Assembly (NCBI GenBank): GCA_000585075.1
Contig: JEMY01000017.1
Span: 1-64,000, forward strand
Reading direction: 5' to 3'
DNA length: 64,000 nucleotides
Source: Candidatus Accumulibacter regalis
Lineage (GTDB): Bacteria; Pseudomonadota; Gammaproteobacteria; Burkholderiales; Rhodocyclaceae
Position numbers and translations under genes: made by a program. This document shows positions 48,935-59,900 of the stretch, one piece after another. The notes under the pieces were generated by a model. The model saw nothing but the letters and a program-made list of their open reading frames with translations. It was not told the origin of the DNA and did no database searches. How positions within the stretch are numbered: position 1 is the stretch's first letter; each line of letters begins with the position of its first letter.

Positions 48935-51217
48935 ATGAACAAATCCCTGCTTGCAGGTCTGGTTGCCACCTTTTTTGCGACTGGCGCCACGGCCATGCAA
49001 CCGTTTACGGTCAAGGACGTTCGTGTCGAAGGCATTCAACGTGTCGAAGCCGGCACCGTCTTCAGCTACCTGCCGGTCAAGGTCGGCGAGACAATGAACG
49101 ACGAGAAGGCGGCGCAGGTCATCAAGACCCTGTTTGCGACCGGATTTTTCAACGACGTCCGCATAGAAGTAGATGGTGACGTGCTCATCGTCGTCGTTCA
49201 GGAGCGACCGGCAATTGCGCAGATCGACTTCGTCGGTCTGAAGGAGTTCGACAAGGAGCAGTTGCTCAAGGGTCTGAAGGAAGTGGGCATCGCCGTATCA
49301 CGCACCTTCGATCGAGCGACACTCGAGAAAGCCGAGCAGGAACTGAAACGCCAGTATCTGTCGCGGGGCAGGTATGCGGTGACCATAACCACCACCATCA
49401 CGCCGCTGGACCGCAATCGCGTGGCAATCAACTTCGATGTCGACGAAGGTGACGCCGCCAAGATCAGACAGATCAACATTGTCGGCGCGCATGCCCTCAA
49501 GGAAAAGGATCTTCTCGGCGTGCTGGAGCTGAAAACGCCAAGCTGGATCAGTTGGTACACCAAGAGCGACCAGTACTCGAAGCAGAAGCTTGCCGCCGAT
49601 CTCGAAACGCTGCGTTCCTACTACCTCGACCGTGGCTTTCTCGAGTTCAACGTCGAGTCAACCCAGGTTTCGATCAGTCCCGACAAGCAGGCCATCTACA
49701 TCACGATCAGCATCAACGAGGGGGATCGTTATCTTGTCTCATCGGTGAAGCTGGCCGGTGACCTTACCCTGCCGGAAGAAGAGTTCCGGGCGTCGGTCAA
49801 GATTAAGCCGGGCGACGTTTTCTCCCGCGAAAAGCTCAACGAGAGTACCAAATCGATCAGCGACAAACTCGGTGCGCAAGGCTACGCGTTTGCCAACGTC
49901 AACGCGGCGCCGGATGTCGACAAGGAAAAGCATCTGGTTGCGTTCACCATTTTCGTCGATCCCGGCAAGCGTGCCTACGTCCGGCGGATCAACGTTACGG
50001 GAAACACCAAGACCCGCGACGAGGTCGTTCGGCAGGAAGTGCGCCAGATGGAAGGCGCCTGGTACGACGCAAGCCGGGTTGTTGCATCCCGTGAAAGAAT
50101 CGATCGGACCGGTTACTTCAGCGAGGTTAACGTCGAGACGCCGCCCGTACCTGGCACCATTGATCAGGTTGACGTCAACATCAATGTGGCCGAGAAGTCG
50201 ACCGGCAATATCTCCCTCGGTGCCGGCTACTCGAGTGCGGAGAAAGTGATTCTCTCGGGCTCGATCTCGCAATCAAATATTTTTGGTAGCGGCAAGTTCC
50301 TTGCCCTGCAACTGAACACCGGCAAGTTGAACCGAACTCTCGGAATCAACTACACCAATCCTTACTTTACCGTCGACGGTATCAGTCAGGGTTTCGATCT
50401 CTATTACCGCACGCTCAACCCGACCTCTCTCGGCTACGCATTTCAGTCAACCTCATACGGAGGCGGCATCCGCTTTGGTTATCCGATCAATGAAAAGGAA
50501 ACGATCAATCTAGGGCTGGCGATTGATGAGACGACGATCGACATTACGCCGGTTACCGCTGCAACGCCGAATCAGTATGTCACGTTCCAGGCCGAGCACG
50601 GCGACTCCAATGTCACGTTGCCGGCGACGGTGGCCTGGGTCAGCGACACTCGGGACAGCGCCATCTATCCGACCAAAGGGGGAACCCAACGCGCCGGAAT
50701 AGAGGTGGCAATTCCTGGGGCAGACCTGACTTTCTACCGAGCGACCTATCAGCATCAGCGCTACTTCCAGATCGTCAAGGATATGGTGCTGATGGTCAAT
50801 TTCGACTTCGGCTACGGGGGCGGCCTCTCGGGCCAGACCCTGCCGTTCTACAAGAACTACTTTGCCGGTGGCGTCAGTTCGGTACGTGGCTACGACACAG
50901 CCAGCCTCGGCCCGGTCGATCCGCAATATCCGGATACGCGCCTTGGCGGTACGCGCAAGGCGGTGTTCAATACGGAGATCCTGATGCCGTTTCCGGGCGT
51001 CGACAAGTCATTCCGCTTCGGTCCATTTTTTGACGCTGGCAACGTTTTTACCGACAACTATACCTATGCCGAAGAAGGATTACGGAGTTCGGTCGGGCTG
51101 GCTGCAGCCTGGATTTCGCCCCTCGGGCCGCTGAAATTCAGCTACGGCCAGCCGATCAACGAGCAAAGTAGTGATAAACTCCAAAAGTTCCAGTTCCAGT
51201 TTGGAACGACTTTTTAA
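48935..51217 (+). CDS. bamA: Outer membrane protein assembly factor BamA
   Basis: 760 residues: a signal peptide (MNKSLLAGLVATFFATGATA), five POTRA domains to about residue 420, then a 16-strand barrel. The barrel has the conserved VRGYD motif (SSVRGYDTASLGP) and a C-terminal Phe (FQFGTTF). It inserts beta-barrel proteins into the outer membrane. It starts 4 bp after rseP. Confidence 0.98.
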   Translation: MNKSLLAGLVATFFATGATAMQPFTVKDVRVEGIQRVEAGTVFSYLPVKVGETMNDEKAAQVIKTLFATGFFNDVRIEVDGDVLIVVVQERPAIAQIDFVGLKEFDKEQLLKGLKEVGIAVSRTFDRATLEKAEQELKRQYLSRGRYAVTITTTITPLDRNRVAINFDVDEGDAAKIRQINIVGAHALKEKDLLGVLELKTPSWISWYTKSDQYSKQKLAADLETLRSYYLDRGFLEFNVESTQVSISPDKQAIYITISINEGDRYLVSSVKLAGDLTLPEEEFRASVKIKPGDVFSREKLNESTKSISDKLGAQGYAFANVNAAPDVDKEKHLVAFTIFVDPGKRAYVRRINVTGNTKTRDEVVRQEVRQMEGAWYDASRVVASRERIDRTGYFSEVNVETPPVPGTIDQVDVNINVAEKSTGNISLGAGYSSAEKVILSGSISQSNIFGSGKFLALQLNTGKLNRTLGINYTNPYFTVDGISQGFDLYYRTLNPTSLGYAFQSTSYGGGIRFGYPINEKETINLGLAIDETTIDITPVTAATPNQYVTFQAEHGDSNVTLPATVAWVSDTRDSAIYPTKGGTQRAGIEVAIPGADLTFYRATYQHQRYFQIVKDMVLMVNFDFGYGGGLSGQTLPFYKNYFAGGVSSVRGYDTASLGPVDPQYPDTRLGGTRKAVFNTEILMPFPGVDKSFRFGPFFDAGNVFTDNYTYAEEGLRSSVGLAAAWISPLGPLKFSYGQPINEQSSDKLQKFQFQFGTTF

Positions 51218-51232
51218 CTCAGGAGAATAAGC

Positions 51233-51751
51233 TTGAAGAAGACGATTGCCAGACTGCTGGTTGCGTTGATGGCTTCGCTGCCGGTGTCCTACGCGTCGGC
51301 GGTGGAACAACTCAAGGTCGGGTACGTCAATACCCAGCGTCTTTTCCGTGATGCACCGGCAGCGGTGCGAGCGGCCAAAAAGATCGAGCAGGAATTCTCC
51401 AAGCGCGACCAGGATTTGCAGCGTCTGGCGAAGCAGGTGCAGGGCTTGCAGGAGACCCTCGAGAAAAATGGTGTGACCATGGCCGAACCTGATCGTCGCG
51501 CAAAGGAGAAGGACCTTGGCGAGTTGTCGAGGGAGTTCCAGCGCAAGCAACGCGAGTTCCGTGAAGATCTGAACCTGCGCCAGAACGAGGAGAACGCGGC
51601 GATCATTGAAAAGGCCAACAAGGCGATCAAGCAGCTTGCCGAGAATGAGAAATACGACCTGATCGTTCAGGACGTCGTCTGGGTCAGCCCGCGACTCGAC
51701 ATCACCGACAAGGTGATCAAGGCCTTGTCCGATCCCAAGGACGGGAAGTAA
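51233..51751 (+). CDS. skp: OmpH/Skp family periplasmic chaperone
   Basis: 172 residues: a signal peptide (KKTIARLLVALMASLPVSYASA), then a short beta segment (LKVGYVNTQRLF) and a long coiled-coil hairpin, as in Skp. It keeps unfolded outer membrane proteins soluble on the way to BamA. The start is TTG (51233) with AGGAGA 6 bp upstream; no ATG fits. Confidence 0.93.
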   Translation: MKKTIARLLVALMASLPVSYASAVEQLKVGYVNTQRLFRDAPAAVRAAKKIEQEFSKRDQDLQRLAKQVQGLQETLEKNGVTMAEPDRRAKEKDLGELSREFQRKQREFREDLNLRQNEENAAIIEKANKAIKQLAENEKYDLIVQDVVWVSPRLDITDKVIKALSDPKDGK

Positions 51752-51780
51752 GCCTAAGCTCGCCGAGCCACGGAGTTGAG

Positions 51781-52812
51781 GTGTCAGGAGGCCTGCGGCT
51801 AGACGAGATCGTTGCCTGTCTCGGCGGCGTCCTTGTAGGCGATGGCTCGGTCGTCGTCTCGCAGGTTGGTAGCCTGCTTTCGGCAGGCGAGGGGCGCATC
51901 GCCTTTCTCGCCAATTCCAGATACCGCCAGCAACTGAAAGCAACGCGCGCGGCGGCGGTGATCGTGCCGCCGCAGTTCTCGCAAGAGACCTCGCTACCGC
52001 GAATCGTTCATCCCAATGCCTACGCCTACTACGCGCGCGTTGTTGCCCTGCTCAATCCGATCCGGCAACGTTGCCCGGGCGTCCATCGCGGCGCCGTGGT
52101 CAAGTCGGACCTGCCGCCATCGTCGAGTGTTGGCGAGAACGTCGTCATCGGCGAGCGCGTTCGCCTTGGCGACAATGTGACCCTCTACCCCGGTTGTGTG
52201 ATCGGTGATGATGCCGCGATCGGCGACGATTCCGTGCTCTACCCGAACGTCGTGCTCTATGACGCCTGCGTGATTGGCAAGCGGGCGATTATCCACGCCG
52301 GCGCGGTTCTCGGTGGCGATGGCTTTGGCTTTGCCAAGGAGGGTGAGCGCTGGGTCAAAATCCCGCAGATCGGTCGGGTCGTGATTGGTGACGATGTCGA
52401 AATCGGGGTCAATACTTCAATCGACCGTGGTGCGCTGGACGATACGGTCATCGGCGACGGCGTCAAACTCGACAACCAGATTCAGATTGGCCACAACGTC
52501 AGTATCGGCGAGCATGTGGCGATGGCAGGCTGTGTCGGGATCGCCGGCAGCACCCGGATAGGGCGTCGCTGCACGGTCGGTGGGGCGGGCATGATCATCG
52601 GTCATCTCGAACTCGCCGACGATGTGCACATCTCGGCGGGTAGTATGGTGACCAAGAGCCTGTCTAGAGCGGGACAATACACCAGCATATTTCCGCTCGA
52701 AGGGCACCAGGAATGGTTGCACAATGCAGCACAGATCAGGCGTCTGGCAAGACTCGCCGAGCGGGTCGCCGACCTTGAAAAGAAACTCGAACTGAGGGAG
52801 AACGCGCCTTGA
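51781..52812 (+). CDS. lpxD: UDP-3-O-acylglucosamine N-acyltransferase
   Basis: 343 residues: a uridine-binding N-terminal domain, then hexapeptide repeats of a left-handed beta helix (for instance [18 protein letters not shown]) and a C-terminal helix. It adds the second acyl chain in lipid A synthesis. The GTG start (51781) is 29 bp after skp and is consistent with the family N-terminus ([12 protein letters not shown]). Confidence 0.96.
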   Translation: MSGGLRLDEIVACLGGVLVGDGSVVVSQVGSLLSAGEGRIAFLANSRYRQQLKATRAAAVIVPPQFSQETSLPRIVHPNAYAYYARVVALLNPIRQRCPGVHRGAVVKSDLPPSSSVGENVVIGERVRLGDNVTLYPGCVIGDDAAIGDDSVLYPNVVLYDACVIGKRAIIHAGAVLGGDGFGFAKEGERWVKIPQIGRVVIGDDVEIGVNTSIDRGALDDTVIGDGVKLDNQIQIGHNVSIGEHVAMAGCVGIAGSTRIGRRCTVGGAGMIIGHLELADDVHISAGSMVTKSLSRAGQYTSIFPLEGHQEWLHNAAQIRRLARLAERVADLEKKLELRENAP

Positions 52813-53267
52813 ACACAATGGATATACACGAAATCCTCGAGCATCTGCCGCATCGCTATCCCTTTCTCCTGGTCGACCGCGTGCTCGATTTCGAGCTCGG
52901 CAAGTCTATCCATGCTTACAAGAACGTGACGGTCAACGAACCGTTTTTTGTCGGTCACTTTCCGCATCACCCGGTGATGCCGGGCGTGTTGATCATGGAG
53001 GCTCTGGCGCAGGCGGCCGGAATCCTGTCTTTCAAGACCATGGGCGCCAAGCCGGACGCCAATTCCGTCTTCTATTTCGTCGGCATCGACGGCGCACGCT
53101 TCAAGAAACCGGTGACAGCGGGTGACCAGTTGCACTTGCACGTACTCATTCAACGTCAAATGCGCGGCATCTGGAAATACAAGGCGGAAGCCCGCGTCGA
53201 CGGTGAAATCGTCGCCGAGGCCGAGCTCATGTGCGCCAAGCGCGATGTCGGCGGAGTCGGCGGATGA
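52809..53267 (+). CDS. fabZ: 3-hydroxyacyl-ACP dehydratase FabZ
   Basis: 152 residues of the hotdog fold. Catalytic His50 ([12 protein letters not shown]) and Glu64 (IMEALAQ) are 14 residues apart, as in E. coli. The TTG at 52809 overlaps the lpxD stop and has GGGAG 6 bp upstream. An ATG three codons later (52818) is the alternative but is poorly spaced. It supplies fatty acid elongation next to the lipid A genes. Confidence 0.95.
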   Translation: MNTMDIHEILEHLPHRYPFLLVDRVLDFELGKSIHAYKNVTVNEPFFVGHFPHHPVMPGVLIMEALAQAAGILSFKTMGAKPDANSVFYFVGIDGARFKKPVTAGDQLHLHVLIQRQMRGIWKYKAEARVDGEIVAEAELMCAKRDVGGVGG

Positions 53268-54046
53268 CGGGTGCCATGATTCATCAAAGTGCACTCGTCG
53301 AGCGCGGCGCGCAACTGGGCAGCAAGGTTTCTATCGGCGCGTATTCAATCATCGGCGAGCATGTTGAAATTGGCGACAACACGGTGATCGGTCCGCATGT
53401 GGTGATTTCCGGGAGGACGCGCATTGGTCGGGATAACCGCATCTTTCAGTTCAATTCGCTCGGCGAGGTACCGCAGGACAAGAAATACGATGGCGAGCCG
53501 ACGCGACTCGAGATTGGCGACCGCAACACGATTCGTGAATTCTGCACTTTCAACCTCGGCACTGCCCAGGATGTCGGCATCACCCGCATTGGCAACGACA
53601 ACTGGATTATGGCCTACGTCCATGTTGCGCACGATTGCCAAGTGGGCAGCCATACCGTATTCGCCAACAATGCACAGCTGGCCGGCCATGTGCACATCGA
53701 CGACTGGGCAATTCTCGGCGGCTACACCGGGGTGCATCAGTTCTGCCGGGTCGGCGCGCACACCATGACCGCCGTCGGGACGGTGGTTCTGCAGGACATC
53801 CCGCCTTTCGTGATGGCGGCTGGCAACACGGCCAGTCCCTTTGGGATTAACGCCGAGGGACTCAAGCGGCGAGGCTTTTCTCCCGAGGCGCTACTGGCCT
53901 TGAAGCGTGCCTACCGGACGCTCTACAAATCCGGGCTGATGCTTGACGAAGCGCGCGCCAAACTGGCTGAAGAGGTGCTCGTTCATCCAGAGATCCAGCC
54001 GCTGCTGGATTTCCTCGCGGCATCGAAGCGCGGCATCATACGATGA
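53264..54046 (+). CDS. lpxA: UDP-N-acetylglucosamine acyltransferase
   Basis: 260 residues: hexapeptide beta helix ([20 protein letters not shown]) and a helical C-terminus ([19 protein letters not shown]). Catalytic His123 lies in VHVAHDC. It starts lipid A synthesis. The ATG at 53264 overlaps fabZ (ATGA); an internal ATG at 53276 would remove four residues. Confidence 0.97.
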   Translation: MTGAMIHQSALVERGAQLGSKVSIGAYSIIGEHVEIGDNTVIGPHVVISGRTRIGRDNRIFQFNSLGEVPQDKKYDGEPTRLEIGDRNTIREFCTFNLGTAQDVGITRIGNDNWIMAYVHVAHDCQVGSHTVFANNAQLAGHVHIDDWAILGGYTGVHQFCRVGAHTMTAVGTVVLQDIPPFVMAAGNTASPFGINAEGLKRRGFSPEALLALKRAYRTLYKSGLMLDEARAKLAEEVLVHPEIQPLLDFLAASKRGIIR

Positions 54047-55230
54047 GCGTAGCAGCGCCGCTGCGGATCGCCATGGTCGCTGGCGAGGCCTCGGGCGACC
54101 TCCTCGCCGGTCAGTTGATCCAGGCCTTGCAGGCGAGACTTCCTGGGGCCGTGTTTTTTGGTGTCGGTGGCCCGAAGATGCTTGCCATGGGGTTCCAGGC
54201 CTGGCATCCGCTCGAGAAGCTGGCCGTCCGCGGTTATGTCGAAGTGCTCAGGCACTATCGCGAGATTGCCGGTATCCGCCGCGATCTCAAGCGCCGCTTG
54301 CTCGCCGATCCACCGGACGTGTTCATCGGCGTAGACGCGCCGGACTTCAACCTGTCCCTGGAAAAGGCCCTCAAGCGGCACGGCGTTGCCAGCATTCATT
54401 ATGTCAGCCCGTCGATCTGGGCCTGGCGCGGCGAACGCATCCACGCCATCGGTGCAGCCGTTTCGCGGGTGCTGACGCTTTTTCCTTTCGAGACGGCGCT
54501 CTACGAGGCGCAGCGCATTCCGGTGACCTATGTTGGCCATCCGCTCGCCGACATGCTGCCTCTTGAGGACGGCCGCAATACGGCGCGGGCGCTGCTCGGC
54601 ATTTCGCCAAGCGTACCGGTCTTCGCGCTCTTGCCCGGCAGTCGCCAGTCGGAACTGCAGTACATGGCGGAGACCTTTATCGAAACCGCCCGCCGGATGC
54701 ACGAGCAGATTCCCGAGGCGCTTTTCCTCGCCCCGCTGACGACGCGCGAGACGCGCGTACTGTTCGAAGCCGCGTTGCATCGCCGGGGCGCGAAGCAGTT
54801 GCCTATTCGATTGCTGTTTGGGCACGCGCATCAAGCGATGACGGCTGCCGATGCGGTGCTGGTCGCCAGCGGCACTGCTACCCTTGAGGCGGCACTGCTC
54901 AAGAGACCGATGGCCATTGTCTACAAGATGGCGCCGCTCTCCTACCGGATGATGCGTCGCATGGGTTACCTGCCCTATGTCGGTCTGCCGAACGTGCTCG
55001 CCGGAAGATTCGTCGTTCCGGAGTTCATCCAGGATGAAGCGACCCCCGAGAACCTGGCGCAGGCACTGCTCAATCTCTATGCCGACAAGGCGGCGTGCGA
55101 ACGGATCAAGGCCGTGTTCACGGATATCCATCGGCAGCTGCGACAGAATGCTGCCGAAAAGGCGGCGGTAGCAATCATTGCCTGCTTGCCAACGGTACTG
55201 CGCGGCGATGCCGTTCCTGCTGCCGGCTGA
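54043..55230 (+). CDS. lpxB: Lipid A disaccharide synthase
   Basis: 395 residues of glycosyltransferase family 19: [17 protein letters not shown] near the N-terminus, [14 protein letters not shown] and [10 protein letters not shown]. It joins two acylglucosamines to form the lipid A backbone. ATGA overlap with lpxA; the rnhB start lies inside its 3' end. Confidence 0.97.
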   Translation: MSVAAPLRIAMVAGEASGDLLAGQLIQALQARLPGAVFFGVGGPKMLAMGFQAWHPLEKLAVRGYVEVLRHYREIAGIRRDLKRRLLADPPDVFIGVDAPDFNLSLEKALKRHGVASIHYVSPSIWAWRGERIHAIGAAVSRVLTLFPFETALYEAQRIPVTYVGHPLADMLPLEDGRNTARALLGISPSVPVFALLPGSRQSELQYMAETFIETARRMHEQIPEALFLAPLTTRETRVLFEAALHRRGAKQLPIRLLFGHAHQAMTAADAVLVASGTATLEAALLKRPMAIVYKMAPLSYRMMRRMGYLPYVGLPNVLAGRFVVPEFIQDEATPENLAQALLNLYADKAACERIKAVFTDIHRQLRQNAAEKAAVAIIACLPTVLRGDAVPAAG

Positions 55231-55810
55231 GGGTCTCGTCTGCGGCGTCGACGAGGCTGGCCGCGGGCCGCTGGCGGGGCCGGTGGTCGCCGCCGCAGTG
55301 ATTCTCGATCCCGGCCGGCCGATCGCCGGCCTGAACGACTCGAAAAAACTTTCGGCCCGCAAACGGGAAGCGCTCGCCGAGCAGATTCGCTGCACGGCGC
55401 TGGCCTGGGGCGTCGCCGAAGCAACCGCCGCCGAGATCGATCAGATCAATATCCTGCAAGCCAGCCTGCTGGCCATGCAGCGGGCTGTCGCGGCGCTCAC
55501 TGGCGCGCAGGGTCGTGTGTCGCCGAGCCGTGTCCTGGTAGACGGCACACATTGTCCCTCGCTGTCGTGTCCTGTCGAAGCCATTCTCGGCGGCGACGGC
55601 AAGGTCGCATCAATCGCTGCCGCGTCGATTCTCGCCAAGACATTCCGCGACGCTGGCATGCTCGTGTTGCATGCCAGCCATCCACAGTACGGCTTCGATC
55701 GCCACAAGGGCTACCCGACCGCGATGCACCTGCAGGCACTGCGCGAATACGGTGCAAGCGTGCAGCACCGCCGCAGTTACGCGCCGGTGGCGCGGCTCGG
55801 CCAGCCATGA
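55208..55810 (+). CDS. rnhB: Ribonuclease HII
   Basis: 200 residues: [20 protein letters not shown] carries the first catalytic Asp-Glu pair, [13 protein letters not shown] follows, and VDGTH and [12 protein letters not shown] give the other conserved sites. It removes RNA from RNA-DNA hybrids, including single ribonucleotides. The start MPFLLPAEG (55208) lies within lpxB. Confidence 0.95.
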   Translation: MPFLLPAEGLVCGVDEAGRGPLAGPVVAAAVILDPGRPIAGLNDSKKLSARKREALAEQIRCTALAWGVAEATAAEIDQINILQASLLAMQRAVAALTGAQGRVSPSRVLVDGTHCPSLSCPVEAILGGDGKVASIAAASILAKTFRDAGMLVLHASHPQYGFDRHKGYPTAMHLQALREYGASVQHRRSYAPVARLGQP

Positions 55811-56595
55811 GACGGATCGCCTCGCGCGACAATGCCCATTACAAAGCGCTGCTGAAACTTGCCCGCAGCAGCCGTGAGCGGCGCAAGAGCGGGCGCGTGC
55901 TGCTCGACGGCATGCACCTGATCGCGGCCTACGAGCAGCACTACGGGACCCCTGAAGAGGTGCTGGTCAGCGAAAGCGGCGCCGAGCGGACAGAAAACGC
56001 CCGCTATCTCGAGAGCCGGGCGTCGCTTGCCGTTACCCGAATGGGCGACGCGCTGTTCGACGCCCTGGCCGTGGTGGACACACCAAGCGGGATCATGGCC
56101 ATCGTCGCCCCGCCGCAGCCGGCCTGCAGTCTTGATCATGATCGGGATGCGGTCCTCCTCGACGGCATTCAGGATCCGGGCAATCTTGGTTCGATTCTGC
56201 GCAGCGCCGCCGCCGCCGGTTTCCGCCAGATCCTGCTGTCGGATGATTGCGCGCAGGTTTGGTCGCCGAAAACCTTGCGGGCAGCGATGGGCGCTCATTT
56301 CCAGCTTGAACTCCATGAGCACGGCGATCTGCCGGGTTTCCTCACTGCCTTTCGCGGCCAGTCAGTCGCCACCGTGCTCGCCGGATCGAGCAGCCTTTAT
56401 TCGGCCGCTCTTCGACAACCGCTGGCCTGGGTGTTTGGTAGCGAGGGGCTCGGCGTGAGGCCGGCAGTCGCCGCTGCAGCCGATCTACGATTGTGCATCC
56501 CGATGCCCGGTAGCAGTGAATCGCTGAATGTTGCCGCAGCTGCTGCGGTCTGCCTGTTCGAGACGCTGCGCCGCCGCCAGGCCGCTCAGCCATGA
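55807..56595 (+). CDS. TrmH/SpoU-family RNA 2'-O-methyltransferase
   Basis: 262 residues. An N-terminal substrate-binding domain is followed by a SPOUT (trefoil-knot) domain with the three SpoU motifs: [30 protein letters not shown] and [18 protein letters not shown]. The target is an rRNA or tRNA ribose; the exact site cannot be told from sequence. ATGA overlap with rnhB; it ends the long supercluster. Confidence 0.9.
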   Translation: MRRIASRDNAHYKALLKLARSSRERRKSGRVLLDGMHLIAAYEQHYGTPEEVLVSESGAERTENARYLESRASLAVTRMGDALFDALAVVDTPSGIMAIVAPPQPACSLDHDRDAVLLDGIQDPGNLGSILRSAAAAGFRQILLSDDCAQVWSPKTLRAAMGAHFQLELHEHGDLPGFLTAFRGQSVATVLAGSSSLYSAALRQPLAWVFGSEGLGVRPAVAAAADLRLCIPMPGSSESLNVAAAAAVCLFETLRRRQAAQP

Positions 56596-56652
56596 GCGGA
56601 GGAAAGCCGACCCAAAACAGCATTTCCTGTTGTCCGACCGAGCACGACGCGT

Positions 56653-56681
56653 TTGGTGTTGGCGTTGCCTTCTGCTAGAAT
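56653..56681 (+). promoter_or_regulatory. Promoter of tRNA-Ser
   Basis: TTGGTG (56653-56658), a 17-bp spacer and TAGAAT (56676-56681), 12 bp before the mature tRNA. Confidence 0.6.
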
Positions 56682-56693
56682 TCGCGGTCTTCC

Positions 56694-56784
56694 GGAGAGA
56701 TGGATGAGTGGTTTAAGTCGCACGCCTGGAAAGCGTGTTTAGGATAATATCCTAACGCGGGTTCGAATCCCGCTCTCTCCGCCA
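56694..56784 (+). tRNA. tRNA-Ser (GGA anticodon)
   Basis: 91 bases with encoded CCA. The acceptor arm GGAGAGA pairs with TCTCTCC, the anticodon stem CACGC/GCGTG encloses the loop CTGGAAA (anticodon GGA, reads UCC/UCU). A long variable arm (TTAGGATAATATCCTAA) and the T arm GCGGGTTCGAATCCCGC confirm a class II serine tRNA. Confidence 0.97.
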
Positions 56785-56787
56785 GTG

Positions 56788-56831
56788 AAAAAACCGCAGG
56801 CCCTGCTTCGCACAGGGCCTGCGGTTTTTTT
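56788..56831 (+). terminator. Bidirectional rho-independent terminator
   Basis: Six A, a perfect 12-bp stem (CCGCAGGCCCTG / CAGGGCCTGCGG) with a 7-base loop, then seven T. It ends the tRNA-Ser transcript and, on the other strand, the pilus operon whose last gene stops at 56914. Confidence 0.95.
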
Positions 56832-56913
56832 CGCCTGATGTCCGATTCGTAGCCGTTTCGCTGAGCGGAAAAGCCGATTCGCTGCTTTTCCGCTCTTTCA
56901 AACCCCTGTCGGA

Positions 56914-59900
56914 CTACTGCTCGGTGACCAGTTCGCGCCAGGACACGCGACGGGTATCGAGTGGGGTCGCCGCTGTTGGTACGGGCGCGCTGACGGTGCT
57001 CGGCGCGTCGGTGCGGACCAGGGCCCTGATTGTGCCGTCCAGCAGGCGGACGATGCTTGGCGAGGCGCTGAGGTAGTCGCCAAGGCGCCGAGCCGCCATG
57101 CCATCCGTTCCTTCGACGGCTGCCCCGCTGCGGTAGTCAAGGTAGTAGGCGAAGCTCACGCCGACCGGTCTGCAGGCTCCTACGGTTGGCGTGTTGGTGT
57201 TGAACGCCAGGGTGCCAAGCTGCAGGCGCATTTCGGTATTCACGCGTTCGCCGAACACCGGAAAGTCGATGTACCAGCCGTCGTGAGTGTTGAAGTCAAC
57301 GGCGTTGTTCGAGCTGGTCACGATTGAATCGCCACTGGTGCAGTAGGCGTTGCCTTCCGGACAGGTGCCTGAGGTCAGGGTTTGGGCAACGAAAGTTCCC
57401 GGCGTGGGTATCGTCTGGGCAGGCGTCAGGGGCCGTGGGCTGCCATAGTCACTATCCAGGAGCCGGTCCTTGATCGCGTACATCGACTGCTTCTGGGTGG
57501 TCCCCAAATCATCCGAGCCGAGAAGCTGTCCGGTGGCGACAAACACGACCGGGTGGCTACTGACCTTGCCCAGTTCCGGTTTGGTGGTGATCGGCTGCGC
57601 TACGCCGTCCGCATCCTTCAGCGTAGCCAATCGCTGGGCGTCGTAGACCGGTGGGTCGGCGACCAGCGGTATGTCGCCATTCACATCAAAGCGCCACAGG
57701 TTGCCGAACTGGTCGCCACCATAGATACGCTGGGTCGTGTTGTTGTTGTCCGGGAAGTTGGCCCAGGCGCTGATTCGCGACAAGCCGCTCGGCGTCGTCG
57801 TATCGCCGACACCGGTGCTGATCGTGCGGATCAAGGCGCCGGTACTGGCGTTCAGAACGAACAAATGTCCGCCGCCGTCGCCGGGGGAGATGTTGTTGTA
57901 CCCGGAGGTCACCATGACTACCCAGGTTCCATCCTTGAGCTTGCTGATCACCGGGTTGCCATAGCTGTAGCCGAGGTTCTCGTTGCTATCCTGGGTGAAC
58001 TCCCACAGGGCTTTTGGCGCGACCGGATCGGTGACGTCCAGGGCGTAGTAGCCACGGCCACCATTGTTCAGGCCGCCGACCAGGATCGTCTTCCACACTG
58101 CGCTCGAGGTCCCACAGTCGCTGATGCAGATATCGCCCATCACCGGCGTGCCATCGACGGTAAATTGGTGCGCGCCCTCGAGGTGGTAGCTCTTGTCAGC
58201 CAGTTTGGCAAGCTTGGGGATGACCACGGCAGGGATGTACGCCCATTCTTCGGCACCGCTTGTGGCATTGAAGGCGTGCAGCATGCCGTCGTTGGCGCCG
58301 ATATAGATCATCCCCGTCCGCGTGTGGTTGGCGGTCCGGAAGGCACCGTACTGCGCGTCGGCGTAGTTCCACGGCGAAGCCTGCACGTACGCGGCCTCGG
58401 AGCCGACGATGTCGCCGAGAATGTGCGTTCGCTGCCGGTAGTAAGCGGACGTGTCGATAGCTGATCCCTGGTTGCTGGTGTCGCCACGCAGGAAGTTCAC
58501 CAGAGGTTCACCGCTGGCAGCGGTTTGTGTCGTCGCCGTCAGGCAGATCGTGCCGGTCGAACAGAACTGCGACAGGTTGCCGGCCAGCGCGTCGGTCGCA
58601 AAGTAGGCCCGTTGCGCAGTAGTGAGGTTGGCCCAGGTGAAGAATTTCAAGTTGTTGGCCGCGTCGGCGACGCTTTCGCCACCCGGATTGTAGGTGTAGA
58701 TCTTGCGGCTGGCATAGCCGTCGGTGGCCACCTTGTTATCCAGCCTTTCCCTGGCAGACCAGCCCGGAGAGACGTGAGCTTCTCCTTCTGCGGGGAGCGC
58801 CGAGAGGGCGCCGGTGCTGCCGTTGATCGTTCTCTTGACCACGTCTCCGGACCACTCCCCGACCTTGAATGACACCTCGAAGAAGCCATTGGCGTCGGCG
58901 ACGAGGTTGGGGCTGACGACCGCAACGGCGGCCAGCGCACCGGCCTGGATTTCGATGTTGGACAGGGCGTCGCTGATCCCGGCGGCCAGAGTCGAAGGGT
59001 CGGAGGCACTGAAGTAAATGCCTCGACCATTGACGGCGGCGTGCCACAGGTCGTCGATGTTGGTCTGCTTGTCGCTCTCCGGCTTTGGCCAGTTGCAGGG
59101 GCCACTTCGTTGCCACGGGCAGACGCCGGTGCTGGGGTCGGCGGTAAGTCCTTCCCGGATGCTGTAGAAGTCACCCGATGTTTCAGCCCGCGACAGGTAG
59201 TTCGGGTTGTACTGCATCAGCCCGGAGGCGCCCAGGCCCAGCGTATAGGTGGTCATGTGCTGGCCGGTCGGTTGTGCGTCGGGATCGTTGTAGCAGACGT
59301 CGTTGTAGGTGGTCACCCCACCCGCGACGACGGGCCCGCCGGAGCAGCTGCCGGGGATCGTGACGCTATCGCGCAAGTCGGTTTTCCAGTAGTACTCGGC
59401 GACGTCGGCGAGCGTGTCCGGGGTGGGACCCAGCGATGCCACATCGCAGGCGATCTGCAGGTAGTTGTTGCCGGCAACGGGATCCTGGCGGGTGCATTGC
59501 GCAACGTTGGTGGGACCGCTCCTCTCGGTGTGGCAGGTAACGCCGACGCCGCCGTTGGTTGCCGCGTCAGGCAGCTCTTCAACACAGGTGTCGGGCGGGA
59601 CGAAGTCCACCTGCGGGGGGGGAACGGTGAGGGCGCCGCAAAGGGTGATCAGACCGGTGTTGCTGGTGCCTGGCGTACATCCGTTGGTGTCCGTCCAGTT
59701 GCTGATCAATCGCGTTGAACACTGGACCGCGACAGCGGGCCGACCCGACCGCGGAGCCTCGGTGCAGGAATTCGCATCGGCATAGGCGCTCCAAGCGGTG
59801 TATTGACACTGCCTGGCATTCGGGACCAAAGGCGAAGCAGGAGTCGTGGCCGTACAGCTGGTGGTGGCCGTCCAGTCCGTAAAGACGTACTGACAGAGCG

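Noticed and set aside
56694-56784. tRNA-Ser as an integration site for a mobile element
   Set aside because: No integrase, no second copy of the tRNA 3' end and no phage-like genes are present nearby.
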